Both the position numbers and the translations under genes were made by a program. Positions 14,321 to 25,611 of a stretch of DNA of 40,819 nt are shown piece by piece. The notes under the pieces are model-generated. The model worked only from the letters and a program-made list of their open reading frames with translations. It was not told the DNA's origin and did no database searches. The first letter of the stretch is position 1; each line of letters begins with the position of its first letter. This stretch comes from an uncultured Chlorobiaceae bacterium (GTDB lineage: Bacteria; Bacteroidota; Chlorobiia; Chlorobiales; Chlorobiaceae): assembly GCA_903843305.1 (NCBI GenBank), contig CAIMPI010000049.1, forward strand, positions 1 to 40,819, given 5' to 3'.

Positions 14321-16828
14321 TCAAACGACTTGGTCATGCGCCGCGGCTGTTACTCCAATGAGCAATAATGCCTCGTGGTGAACCGCCTCGGGGTGACCAG
14401 CGTCAAGAATTACTTTAAGTTGCTTGCCATCTTGGTCCCACGCCGTCGTATTCAGACCGTCGTCCAGCCACTTGCCATCATAGCCGCCTTTAGCGTCTAA
14501 AATGATATCCCAATAGCTTGTGCTGCCGCTGTTGTGGCTAATCTCCTCGAAGCCAGTGATCGTCGTGTGATCACTGGCATAATTAATTTCCTTGCTTGTC
14601 GTGTTGTAGGTTATGGGGTCAACCTTCGTCTCGGTTATTACGCTGTAACCAGTCAGCAGACTGTTTGAGTCACTGTGTATTGTCGTGTTGCCGTCAATCT
14701 TCTGGTATTCTACAACATGATCATTACTGTCTTTGATCGCAGTCATCTGGGTGATGTCTGCATTTCGGCTGACGACACTATCGTGACTATCGAATGTTGT
14801 CGTAATTATACCGTCGATTATTTTATAACTCACGAGTACCCACTTGGCGTCGTAAAGGGAATCCCGTGTGATTGTCCCGTTATGTACAATCTTCTCGTGA
14901 CCGGTTATCTCGTTATTAGTGTAATGAGTGTCTTGGCTGACGGTGGATTTGTCGGTATTCGTCCATTGTATGTTATCAAGTACAAGCTTCCAGTCGGCAT
15001 TGTATGTTCTCGTACCTGCCGTAACGATACCAATTTCAGTTCCATCCGTAATGGTATTTCCAATTTCAGTTGCGGCATAGGGTTGGCTATAGCCAGTCGC
15101 ATGGAAAGCCTCCAGATCATAGAAGGTTGTTGTATGCTGCGTATCCGCGGCATTTGTCCACTTGTAGCCTGTAACAAGATCAGGATGGGCGGTATCATTC
15201 TTGAGTGGAGTCATCTCGGTCCAGTCTGGGGCAAACGCCTTCATTGTATTTGTTACACCATTGTAAATCGTCCCGCCAAGGAAGTGCCAGTCCGCATCAA
15301 AATGGTACACCCAGTTTGTCGTGCCTGTGCTGTCGGCTTTATGGCCGGTTTCGGTGGTGACGAGGACGTTGCCCTTGCTGTCAGTGGTAACATCAGTAAT
15401 GCCAGAGGTTCCGTCGCTCCTTGTCCATGACGACCCAAGCATTTTCCAGTTGGCATCGAAATTCGTCATGGTTGTCGAAAGAATACCTTTGGAGTCAACG
15501 GTTGTCGAAAAAGTGCGATGTCCGGTTGGCGCTCCCTTCGCATCAAAGAAAGACATTGTGGAGGCATTATCCATCATCTCATAGCCCGTTATCACTCCAA
15601 GATTGTCTGTGACAGGCGTTAACTTGCTCGTGTCTGCAATAGGTGTGGGGTTTGTAAAATTCACGTCGTATGTTGTCTTAATTAACCCATCGCTTGACCA
15701 ACCGTTAATTAAAATCCATTTGGCGTCGAAATGGTACTCCCATGTGTTTGTGCCTGTGCTGTTATGGCCTTTCTGCACGTGAGTGACAATCCCGTTAGTA
15801 TCAGTAATATTGTCTTCGCTGACAGTGGTGCCGTCACTGTTCGTCCATGTTTTGTTCAGTATAGTTTTCCATGTGGAATCGAAAGTGATTGTGCCAGGGA
15901 AAAACTTTCCACCTATTGTTTTATCATCATTGATACGGAAACCGGTCAATAATCCTCCATGAGTATAGATGGTCTCTATCTGTTTGCCGGTAGCAGCATC
16001 AATCGCAATGGTTTCGTAGAAGGAAACTCCGTTGATCAAGACCTCCGTCATCTTGGAGATGTCACCAGTCTGGCTGATGATGGAAAAATCTTTGCCGAAT
16101 GTTGTTGTCAATATCCCATCGACCGCCTTCCCGTCTATTAAATTCCAATGGGCGTCAAAATGATACTCCCACGTGCTTGTGCCAGCGCTGTTATGGCCTT
16201 TCTGCAGGTAAGTGACAATCCCCTGGCTGTCAGTAAGAGTTTTCTGGCTGATAATCGATCCGTCTTTGCTGTTCGTCCAGGTATCGTCCACAAGGTGCCA
16301 GTCGGTATCGTATGTTCTGGCGCCAGTCTTAGTGTTAGTAGCACTCTCAACGTCACTATATGCGATGCGATAAGAAGTCAAAAGCCCGGTCGAATCATAA
16401 TGACTCGTTGTGCCATTTGCGGTTGCCTCATAGCCGGTCTCTCCATTGATTACAACCTTCGTCATCTTCGTGATGTCAGCAATCTCCGACAATTTTTTCG
16501 ATGTTAGCTGCCAGCCAGCGTCGAAATTGTACTCCCAGTTGCGCGTAACCGTGCCGTCGTTTAAATATCCCGTCTCCCGGTGAGTGACAATGCCCAGTGT
16601 AGTAATCGTTTCCCAGGTGCTGCTGGTGATGGTGGAACCTTTACTTGTCGTCAATGTCGAGCTAACCACTTGCCAATTGGCATCGTATAGGGTTGAAGCG
16701 TTGTGATTGCCGTCAACGTCAGTGTAGTCGTTGGTATAAGAATAACCAGTGGTAACACCGTTTTTCTTAAGAGTTGTTATAATACCCGCCATAATGCCAT
16801 TTTGTATTGGATTAGTAAAGTAAGGCAC
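14321..16828 (-). CDS. Large tandem-repeat protein, probable surface or secreted protein
   Basis: This is an 835-residue Thr/Asp/Asn-rich, Cys-free protein built from about five diverged units of roughly 150-170 residues. Each unit contains the same order of motifs: WEYHFDAxWxLI, a DGxxTTTF strand, a DISKMTxVxxNG segment, GLLTGYRI, TYDxDWxLV, WTNSDGTxxS and GIVTHxQKGHNSxGT. There is no signal peptide. The C terminus ends in a hydrophobic LLLIGVTAAAHDQ-type stretch, as in some type I-secreted proteins; that route is a guess. The start is GTG 16828; ATG 16792 is an alternative. Adhesin or cell-cell contact factor is the likely role but cannot be shown here. The repeats are diverged in DNA as well, which argues against very recent expansion. 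Confidence 0.75.
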   Translation of the reverse strand: MPYFTNPIQNGIMAGIITTLKKNGVTTGYSYTNDYTDVDGNHNASTLYDANWQVVSSTLTTSKGSTITSSTWETITTLGIVTHRETGYLNDGTVTRNWEYNFDAGWQLTSKKLSEIADITKMTKVVINGETGYEATANGTTSHYDSTGLLTSYRIAYSDVESATNTKTGARTYDTDWHLVDDTWTNSKDGSIISQKTLTDSQGIVTYLQKGHNSAGTSTWEYHFDAHWNLIDGKAVDGILTTTFGKDFSIISQTGDISKMTEVLINGVSFYETIAIDAATGKQIETIYTHGGLLTGFRINDDKTIGGKFFPGTITFDSTWKTILNKTWTNSDGTTVSEDNITDTNGIVTHVQKGHNSTGTNTWEYHFDAKWILINGWSSDGLIKTTYDVNFTNPTPIADTSKLTPVTDNLGVITGYEMMDNASTMSFFDAKGAPTGHRTFSTTVDSKGILSTTMTNFDANWKMLGSSWTRSDGTSGITDVTTDSKGNVLVTTETGHKADSTGTTNWVYHFDADWHFLGGTIYNGVTNTMKAFAPDWTEMTPLKNDTAHPDLVTGYKWTNAADTQHTTTFYDLEAFHATGYSQPYAATEIGNTITDGTEIGIVTAGTRTYNADWKLVLDNIQWTNTDKSTVSQDTHYTNNEITGHEKIVHNGTITRDSLYDAKWVLVSYKIIDGIITTTFDSHDSVVSRNADITQMTAIKDSNDHVVEYQKIDGNTTIHSDSNSLLTGYSVITETKVDPITYNTTSKEINYASDHTTITGFEEISHNSGSTSYWDIILDAKGGYDGKWLDDGLNTTAWDQDGKQLKVILDAGHPEAVHHEALLLIGVTAAAHDQVV

Positions 16829-16967
16829 AGGAGATAATGATGTCTACGTCCTGTGTGATTCATAAAACTTGAACGACTCTACAATAACGGTTTTAATTTA
16901 GTAGTTAAATTATTATATCCAAGTGTTTAAAAGGAAATACTTTTCGGAAAGAGAAAAGCTGCTCTAT

Positions 16968-17423
16968 TTACTGCCGGGTTGACCACCATTGATCCCCGTA
17001 ACTATAGAAGAGCTCTTCGCCCTTCTTTATATTCCGCAATGCATAAAGGACCAGTTCCGGCCCGAGCCCGGTTTCTTCGCGATAGTAAGCGACATTAGGT
17101 GTTGAAGAGTGGTTAAAGAGCATGCCGTTGCCCATTACTACGAGACGGGCGGTTTCAGTACTGCCATAAAAAACGTAGTTCAGAAGCTCACCGCCAATGT
17201 CCTGGTCAGTAACTTCAAGTGCAGGGCAGCGTTCGATAATATCACCATCCCTGACTTTTTTCAAGGCAAAAGCTCCCCGTCCGCTGACGGTTGAAGCACC
17301 GATCGCGACACACTCTTTCTTGCCTGATGAAGTTTTTTTTGCCAAGAAAATACCGCTTGTAATACCAATTGCTATGCCAGTAGCAAAAACGATCGGAATG
17401 ATTAAGAAAAGGTTGAATTCCAT
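16968..17423 (-). CDS. Membrane-anchored SET-domain protein, putative lysine methyltransferase
   Basis: The 151-residue protein has one N-terminal membrane helix (residues about 5-30) followed by a compact SET domain. The SET signatures are present: GRGAFALKKVRDGDIIE (first motif), the NHSSTPN segment equivalent to the catalytic NHxCxPN, and EELFYSYGDQWW, equivalent to the GExxxxDY motif. SET enzymes transfer methyl from S-adenosylmethionine to protein lysines; bacterial substrates are poorly known. The membrane anchor and small size are unusual. The gene lies 33 bases downstream of the amidotransferase on the same strand and may share its transcript. Confidence 0.75.
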   Translation of the reverse strand: MEFNLFLIIPIVFATGIAIGITSGIFLAKKTSSGKKECVAIGASTVSGRGAFALKKVRDGDIIERCPALEVTDQDIGGELLNYVFYGSTETARLVVMGNGMLFNHSSTPNVAYYREETGLGPELVLYALRNIKKGEELFYSYGDQWWSTRQ

Positions 17424-17456
17424 AGTTTATTTTCGTTTGACAAGAAGCAATGCTGC

Positions 17457-18173
17457 TCAGACAAGGCTGGCAATCCTCAGAAAATTATCAATGAGTCTTT
17501 TACCGCTTGCCGTGTATTCCTTCTGGAGAGCGTCAAATTGTTCGATGAGGTTGTGGCGATCCATACCTTTCAGGTCAGCATCAATATTACACCATTCAGA
17601 AAACATCCTTCGGGTCATTTCAAAATGACATTGCAGGCCATAGGCGTTCTTTCCGACCTTTACAGCCTGTATCAGGCAGTTTTTTCCTGTTGCAAGCAGT
17701 TCCATTCCAGTGGCTGCAAGTTCCACAGTTTCTCCGTGAAGCTGAAAGACCGGAAAAATATTTCCAAGTTCTGCAAACAGAGGGTCCATCTTTCCGGCAG
17801 AGGTAAGTTCGATTCGGTATGGATTGCCTTCGGAGTCAATAAATCCGGTCTCTTTCATCCGGCATTTTATAACGGTTCCTCCAGCAGCTTTTACAAGGGT
17901 CTGCATACCGAGGCAGATGCCGAGATAGGGTATACTTTCATGCAATGCCCGCTCAATCTGCCGGAGCTGAAGCTGCATGGATGACGTTTTATCATTGGCG
18001 CTTTGAGGGCCGCCAAGCACGACTACCGCTCGGTAGTCACATGGATCAGGGCATGTTCCACCCATTGAAAGATCCTCACAGTGCGATGCAATACCGTATT
18101 CGGAAAGCAAGGTCTCAAGAAGTCCGGGGCCTTCGTGGGTAATATTCTTAACAATCAGCAGTGGTTCAGACAT
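17457..18173 (-). CDS. Class I glutamine amidotransferase (GMP-synthase-like)
   Basis: The 238-residue product is a stand-alone GATase1 domain. The catalytic triad can be placed: Cys87 in LGICLGMQ and His183 with Glu185 in LQCHFE; the oxyanion segment is VVVLGGPQSAN. The domain hydrolyses glutamine or a gamma-glutamyl compound. No synthetase partner lies next to it, so it may act on a free gamma-glutamyl substrate as some GuaA-like amidotransferases do. The acceptor is unknown. Confidence 0.85.
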   Translation of the reverse strand: MSEPLLIVKNITHEGPGLLETLLSEYGIASHCEDLSMGGTCPDPCDYRAVVVLGGPQSANDKTSSMQLQLRQIERALHESIPYLGICLGMQTLVKAAGGTVIKCRMKETGFIDSEGNPYRIELTSAGKMDPLFAELGNIFPVFQLHGETVELAATGMELLATGKNCLIQAVKVGKNAYGLQCHFEMTRRMFSEWCNIDADLKGMDRHNLIEQFDALQKEYTASGKRLIDNFLRIASLV

Positions 18174-18362
18174 GGGTCGGAAGTAATGAAATTATTTCGA
18201 AAATAGCCAAAAAAGGGCCGTATAAATACCACAAATCATTATATGACTGGTAATTAAGGTCATTTAATATGACGTGCTATTTATGCAGCCCCTTGCAGAG
18301 AATATAGTCACATCACTGGAACGAATTTCAGCCTGCTTCACAACTTGACAGTACCTCTGCGA

Positions 18363-20639
<2,277 letters not shown>

Positions 20640-20674
20640 TCAAGAAGCCTTGTTCACGGTTGTTGATGATTTTG

Positions 20675-21418
20675 TCACAGCATCAGCATCCCTCCCGAAA
20701 CAGGGATATAGCATCCCGTCACGAATCGGCAGTGGTCGGAAGCAATTGCAAACACCGCACCGGCTACGTCTTCCGGGAGGGCAACCCGTTTCAGGGGGGT
20801 CATATCCGCCATCATCGCCTTCTGTTCCTCGGACACCCAGGATGTAGCGTCGGTCAATGTAAGGCCGGGGGCAACCACGTTGACGCGTATGCCGAAGGGA
20901 CCAACCTCTTCCGCAAGAGAGCGGACGAAAGCGTCAAGGCCCGATTTCGCAGTGCAGTGGGCGATGAAACCCGGCGATGAGTGACGCGAAAGGGTGCTTG
21001 AAATGGCGATGATGCTTCCCGACTTCCTCTCGATCATGCCTGGCAACACAGCCTGGCAACTGAAAAATATCGACTTGAGCTCTCCGCAAAGCTTCGCTTC
21101 GAATTCATTCCAGGAGAATTGTGTGAAAGGTTTTACCGGAAACCCGATCGAAGCGTTGCTTACCAGGAGGTCGACCGGACCGAGGCTTTTTTCCACCTCA
21201 CTGACCATTAAACGAACCTGCTCCTCGTCGCGGACATCCGCCCTGACGGGATATGCCCTGCCGCCTGCTTTCATGATTTCCTCAACAACAGCGATCGCCG
21301 CGCTTTCACTCTGGAAATAGTTCACCGCGACAGCAGCACCTTCAGCGGCGAGAAGTTTGGCCGTAGCCCGACCTATGCCGCGGCTTGCGCCCGTGACCAA
21401 TGCAACTTTGTCTTTCAT
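20675..21418 (-). CDS. SDR-family oxidoreductase with His in place of the catalytic Tyr
   Basis: The protein is a classical short-chain dehydrogenase/reductase of about 247 residues, close to FabG-type enzymes. The cofactor motif TGASRGIG, the acidic ADVRD segment, the NAS motif (VSNASIG, normally NNAG) and the catalytic Ser region AISSTLS are present. In the usual YxxxK motif the sequence reads HCTAK, so the catalytic Tyr is His; the codon is CAC. The start at 21418 is chosen because GGAGGGG stands nine bases upstream; the open frame extends 28 codons further. The substrate is unknown, and activity is doubtful or altered. A fragment of a second similar gene lies at 28407-28450. Confidence 0.85.
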   Translation of the reverse strand: MKDKVALVTGASRGIGRATAKLLAAEGAAVAVNYFQSESAAIAVVEEIMKAGGRAYPVRADVRDEEQVRLMVSEVEKSLGPVDLLVSNASIGFPVKPFTQFSWNEFEAKLCGELKSIFFSCQAVLPGMIERKSGSIIAISSTLSRHSSPGFIAHCTAKSGLDAFVRSLAEEVGPFGIRVNVVAPGLTLTDATSWVSEEQKAMMADMTPLKRVALPEDVAGAVFAIASDHCRFVTGCYIPVSGGMLML

Positions 21419-21748
21419 ATCCAGTAACCCCTCCATTTGTTTAGGACATCGTTGAAACATGGAAATATCTATCAAACATAACGAAAAGGGATAAATGCCC
21501 AAAATTTGGTACTGTCAAAAGTACTGGCAAGTTATCGAAACCCTAATCGATCAATTCAGGTTCACGAAAGCCGATTCCGGATTCTGATTGACTTATTTTA
21601 CGCCTAAGAATTATTCCGGGAAATGTTTTGAGCAACGAACTTTTTGTTATGTGGCTTTGTTTATTAAAGTGCTGTTAAGAAAGCGAGTAAATGAAATAAA
21701 AAAGTTTGGTGCAGCAAAAAACTCTTTTCAATTAAACGGAGATGCGAC
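21419..21748. other. Divergent intergenic region
   Basis: These 330 bases between the minus-strand SDR and the plus-strand lmo0937-type gene hold no recognisable gene. A weak promoter-like pair, TTGACT at 21588-21593 and TTATTC at 21611-21616 (17-base spacing), could serve the plus-strand genes. Confidence 0.35.
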
Positions 21749-21895
21749 ATGCTCGAAACCATTGCAATCATTCTTATTGTCCTCTGGCTTCTTGGTCTTG
21801 TTACTTCATACACGATGGGAGGGCTTATTCATGGCCTATTGGTCATAGCTATCGTGATCATTCTGATTCGCGTCATTCAAGGTCGTAGCATCTGA
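21749..21895 (+). CDS. lmo0937-family small membrane protein
   Basis: The 48-residue peptide consists of two hydrophobic helices around a Gly-rich turn (LVTSYTMGGLIHGLLV) with a short basic end RVIQGRS. This is the pattern of the lmo0937 family, small stress-linked membrane proteins of unknown function. GGAG lies seven bases before the ATG. It stands 77 bases before the bacterioferritin gene, and the two may be co-transcribed in an oxidative or envelope stress response. Confidence 0.8.
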   Translation: MLETIAIILIVLWLLGLVTSYTMGGLIHGLLVIAIVIILIRVIQGRSI

Positions 21896-21972
21896 AGAAA
21901 AAAATCAATCCGATGTCGAGTTGTTGTCCTTTTACAAAGTCAATGCATTCATAAAACTTCAAGGAGATCATG

Positions 21973-22440
21973 ATGAAGGGAAATTCAAAAGTCATTGAAA
22001 ACCTCAACGCCTTACTTGCGGATGAGCTGACAGCTATTAACCAATACATCGTGCATTCTGAAATGTGCAGCAATTGGGGATACGAAAAACTGCACAAAGC
22101 CGATGAAAAGCGTGCAATCGACGAAATGAAGCATGCTGAAAAGCTTATTACGAGGATTCTCTTTCTCGAAGGAATTCCAGTCGTTAGCCACCTTAAAAAA
22201 ATTGCAATCGGTTCAGATGTTGCTGTACAGCACAAAAACGACATGAATTCAGAAATCGAAGCTATAGCCATGTACAATAATGGCATAAAGCTTACGACAG
22301 AGGTCGGTGATGGCGGTACCCGGGAACTGTTGGAATCAATTCTCAAAGATGAAGAGGGGCACCTTGATTGGCTTGAAGCACAGATTAACCAGATCAGCCA
22401 AATGGGTATCCAGAACTATCTCGCTGATCAACTCGGATAA
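21973..22440 (+). CDS. bfr: Bacterioferritin
   Basis: This is a 24-mer iron storage and detoxification protein that oxidises Fe(II) and holds it in a cage. Starting at the second ATG (21973) gives canonical numbering: Glu18, Glu51 and His54 in the ferroxidase centre, the haem ligand Met52 in IDEMKH, and the DEEGHLDWLE motif carrying Glu127/His130. AAGGAG lies six bases upstream, which supports this start over 21970. The product is 155 residues, the usual length. It is followed by an NAD(P)-binding protein gene only three bases later, which might supply reductant for iron release (inference). Confidence 0.95.
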   Translation: MKGNSKVIENLNALLADELTAINQYIVHSEMCSNWGYEKLHKADEKRAIDEMKHAEKLITRILFLEGIPVVSHLKKIAIGSDVAVQHKNDMNSEIEAIAMYNNGIKLTTEVGDGGTRELLESILKDEEGHLDWLEAQINQISQMGIQNYLADQLG

Positions 22441-22443
22441 GCA

Positions 22444-23331
22444 ATGACCATTATGAAAAAAGTGCTGGTTGCCGGTGCATCGGGATATCTCGGCAGATAT
22501 GCAGTGAATGAGTTCAAGGAACGAGGATATTATGTCCGGGCCCTGGTAAGAAATTCCGAAAAGATCAAAACGCCAGGCCCCAATATGGAGCCTGCTATTT
22601 ACAATATCGCTGACGAGATTGTAACGGGGGATGTAACATCCCCGGAAAGCCTCAATGGCTTATGTACAGGGATTGATATTGTTTTTTCTTCGCTTGGTCT
22701 GACATCGCCCGACTGGAAACACAATAACTACGATGTTGATCATCTTGGTAATAAGCGAATTCTTGATCAGGCTGTGGCAGAAAAAGTTTCAAGATTTATC
22801 TATGTCTCTGTTTTCAATGAAGATAAAATGCCTGATCTTCCTCTGATCAAGGCACATGAACTGTTCGTTGCCGATCTGAAAGCCTCTGGACTTTCATGGG
22901 CCGTCATACGTCCTAATGGTTACTTTTCAGATATGGGTCGTTTTTTCTCAATGGCTCGAACCGGACACATGTTTATGGTGGGCGAAGGGGAGAAAAAAAT
23001 GAATCCCATTCACGGAGCAGACATTGCAATGGTTTGTGCCGATGCGGTCAATGGCGATTCCCGGGAAATAGCAGCAGGCGGACCCGATATCTATACCTTC
23101 AGGGAAATCATGGAGATGGCGTTTCTTGCCTGTCGCAAATCAACCTGGATTACACCAATCCCCTTATGGCTGGCCGAAGGAGCTCTCACGGGAATCGGAC
23201 TCTTTAACAGAAATCTTGCCGACTTGATGTCATTTGCCGTGGAAGCTGTCAAATTCGATCATGTGGCACCTGCTTACGGGAGCAGGCATCTGAAGAGCTT
23301 TTTTGAGGAACTTGCCATTGCCCTTAAATAA
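22444..23331 (+). CDS. NAD(P)-binding NmrA-like epimerase/reductase-family protein
   Basis: The 295-residue protein is an atypical SDR. The dinucleotide motif is VAGASGYLG near residues 9-17, followed by RALVRN and a VTGDVTSPESL segment typical of NmrA/YwnB-like proteins; IYVSVFNEDK stands at the active-site strand and RPNGYFSDM follows. No YxxxK motif is visible, as in many NmrA-like proteins that bind but may not reduce. The gene starts three bases after bfr and is followed by the channel gene within seven bases, so the three form an operon. An in-frame ATG at 22453 may be the true start. Substrate unknown. Confidence 0.8.
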   Translation: MTIMKKVLVAGASGYLGRYAVNEFKERGYYVRALVRNSEKIKTPGPNMEPAIYNIADEIVTGDVTSPESLNGLCTGIDIVFSSLGLTSPDWKHNNYDVDHLGNKRILDQAVAEKVSRFIYVSVFNEDKMPDLPLIKAHELFVADLKASGLSWAVIRPNGYFSDMGRFFSMARTGHMFMVGEGEKKMNPIHGADIAMVCADAVNGDSREIAAGGPDIYTFREIMEMAFLACRKSTWITPIPLWLAEGALTGIGLFNRNLADLMSFAVEAVKFDHVAPAYGSRHLKSFFEELAIALK

Positions 23332-23337
23332 CCTCCT

Positions 23338-23958
23338 ATGCTCCGGAATAATGAAACAGTCCGTCTTGAATCATTTAGCGATGGTGTATTTGCCATCGCC
23401 ATGACCCTGCTTGTCATACAAATCAAGGTACCTCGCCATGAGGTAGTCGCCATCAAAGGGCTTGCGCAATCTATTGCAGCACTTTGGCCAAGTTATTTAG
23501 CCTTCTCGACCAGTTTTATCACCATACTTGTTATCTGGATACACCATCACTGGATCTTCAAGTTGATCAACAGGGATGGTCATGCCTTATTTTACTGGAA
23601 TGGTTTCTTATTGTTTTGTGTCTCGTTTATTCCATTTCCGACGGCGTTGCTGTCAGAGTACCTGATCCACCCCGAAGCAAGGGTGGCATCAACCCTGTAT
23701 TCAGAAACATTTCTGGCTACGTCAATCGCCTTGTTTGCTCTCTGGAGGCACGCTTCACTCCATCTGCTTTCTCCAATAGCATCCGAGGAGAAAATAGAAG
23801 AAGCTGTTCAGCTCACCAATCAATACCGGTATGCTCCTCCGCTCTATTTATTGGTATTCATTCTATCGTTTATGTCGGAATCGTGGAGTGCGGGACTGTG
23901 TTTAATGCTCGCATTATTATTTGCGTTTGGGGGATGGCCAGACAAAGGGAATCATTGA
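23338..23958 (+). CDS. TMEM175-like (DUF1211) potassium channel
   Basis: The 206-residue integral membrane protein has about six transmembrane segments. The family signature RLESFSDGVFAIAMTLLVIQI opens the first helix (residues 8-28); in bacterial TMEM175 the FSD motif stabilises a tetrameric K+ channel. A second helix group ILVIWIHHHWIF follows. Its place in the bfr operon suggests a link to ionic or acid stress; this is inference only. The gene ends about 70 bases before the radical SAM gene, without an obvious terminator. Confidence 0.85.
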   Translation: MLRNNETVRLESFSDGVFAIAMTLLVIQIKVPRHEVVAIKGLAQSIAALWPSYLAFSTSFITILVIWIHHHWIFKLINRDGHALFYWNGFLLFCVSFIPFPTALLSEYLIHPEARVASTLYSETFLATSIALFALWRHASLHLLSPIASEEKIEEAVQLTNQYRYAPPLYLLVFILSFMSESWSAGLCLMLALLFAFGGWPDKGNH

Positions 23959-24026
23959 CCAAATTGCTGATGGCGTAGAGTTTTAATAACGTTTATCGGG
24001 TTTTAAAATCCTTTTCCTGTAGTTCC

Positions 24027-25535
24027 ATGAAAATCCTGTTCATTTATCCAGAATTCCCTGACACATTTTGGAGCTTCAAACATGCCCTGAAATTTGTAAG
24101 AAAAAAAGCTGCATTTCCTCCCTTGGGCTTGCTGACTGTAGCGTCAATGTTGCCGGAAAAATGGGAACGCCACCTTATTGACCTTAACGTCAGCTCACTT
24201 GAAACAGAAAAACTTGCATGGGCTGATATGGTATTTATCAGTGCCATGGCTGTTCAGCAGGAATCTACCCGAAAAGTTATTAGTCTTTGCAAAAATGCAG
24301 GAGTTACAGTAGTCGCTGGCGGTCCTCTTTTTACCACATCCTATGACCAGTTTCCGAATGTAGATCATTTTGTTCTGAATGAAGCAGAACTTACACTACC
24401 CCGGTTTCTTGAGGATCTTAAAAACGGTTGCCCCCAAAGACTCTATACAACTGATGAGTTTCCTGATATTACCCGGACTCCTTCCCCTCAGTGGGAAATA
24501 CTTGAAACCCGGAAATATGCATCCATGGCAATACAGTTTTCACGAGGATGTCCCTACCAGTGTGATTTTTGCAATATCACTACGCTGTTAGGTCATAAAG
24601 TACGTACCAAAACCAGTACACAGATTATCGCTGAGCTTGAAGGGCTTCAAAAACTGGGCTGGAAAGAGACGATCTTTTTTGTTGACGATAATTTTATTGT
24701 CCATAAATCATATTTAAAAAATGAGCTGCTTCCTGCACTGATTGAATGGCGCCGATTGAACTCGGTGACAAACCAGTATTTAACCGAGTGTTCAATTAAC
24801 CTTGCAGATGACCAGACATTGATGGATCTCATGGTGCAGGCAGGTTTTATCCAGGTCTTTATCGGCATTGAAACTCCTGATGATGCCACGCTTCATGCGT
24901 GTGGCAAGCCTCACAATACCTCACGGAATCTCCTTGATAACATCAAGCGGATTCAGCAAGCCGGTTTAGAAGTGCAAGGTGGTTTTATCGTCGGTTTTGA
25001 CAATGATACCCCCGCTATTTTCCAAAAACAGATTGAGTTTATTCAGAACAGCGGCATTGTGACGGCAATGGTTGGAATTCTTCAGGCTCTGCCCGGCACA
25101 AAGTTATACGAACGGATGAAAAGTGAGCATCGCCTTCTGAATAGTTCAAGTGGAGACAATGCTGATGGCAATACCAATATTATCACAACAATGGACTCTG
25201 CAACCCTTCGAAAAGGTTATGCGGACATGATGAACCATTTGTACGCTCCCAAGTATTATTACCAAAGAATAAGAACGCTTTTACAGGAATACAAAGCTCC
25301 GGAATTCAATACAAGGATCAGGATAACCCAGTTTATGGCTCTGGTCCGCTCAACGGTATTACTTGGTATTATAGGAAGGGAGCGATTTCAGTACTGGAAA
25401 ATGCTGCTATGGACATTTTTCAAACGCAGGAACGCACTGTTTCTTGCCGTAACGCTTTCTATTTATGGGCATCATTTTCGCAAGGTATGCCAATTGCATC
25501 TAAACAAGGAAAAGGGGCTGACAGAAGTTGCCTGA
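24027..25535 (+). CDS. Cobalamin-binding radical SAM protein (DUF4070 type)
   Basis: The 502-residue protein has an N-terminal B12-binding region (residues about 1-150, FPPLGLLTVASMLP, VVAGGPLFTTS), a radical SAM core with the 4Fe-4S motif CPYQCDFC (Cys175, Cys179, Cys182) and a DUF4070 C-terminal part (after residue about 370). This is the class B methylase arrangement shared by hopanoid methylase HpnP and by bacteriochlorophyll ring methylases such as BchQ/BchR. It transfers a methyl group from methylcobalamin to an unactivated carbon. Which substrate is used cannot be read here. It gives the cell a use for the corrinoids handled by the other genes. The protein ends before oleate hydratase on the opposite strand. 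Confidence 0.85.
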   Translation: MKILFIYPEFPDTFWSFKHALKFVRKKAAFPPLGLLTVASMLPEKWERHLIDLNVSSLETEKLAWADMVFISAMAVQQESTRKVISLCKNAGVTVVAGGPLFTTSYDQFPNVDHFVLNEAELTLPRFLEDLKNGCPQRLYTTDEFPDITRTPSPQWEILETRKYASMAIQFSRGCPYQCDFCNITTLLGHKVRTKTSTQIIAELEGLQKLGWKETIFFVDDNFIVHKSYLKNELLPALIEWRRLNSVTNQYLTECSINLADDQTLMDLMVQAGFIQVFIGIETPDDATLHACGKPHNTSRNLLDNIKRIQQAGLEVQGGFIVGFDNDTPAIFQKQIEFIQNSGIVTAMVGILQALPGTKLYERMKSEHRLLNSSSGDNADGNTNIITTMDSATLRKGYADMMNHLYAPKYYYQRIRTLLQEYKAPEFNTRIRITQFMALVRSTVLLGIIGRERFQYWKMLLWTFFKRRNALFLAVTLSIYGHHFRKVCQLHLNKEKGLTEVA

Positions 25536-25611
25536 CGTTTTTTCTACCTGATAGTCAACGATACAGGCATTCGAGAAAGAGATGAAAGGCAATCTTCACA
25601 AGCAATGGAAG

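Noticed and set aside
14675-15430. Plus-strand frame of 251 codons
   Set aside because: It is antisense to the 835-residue repeat protein and shows no domain.
21588-21848. 86-codon plus-strand frame
   Set aside because: It overlaps the lmo0937-type gene in another frame and has no ribosome-binding site.
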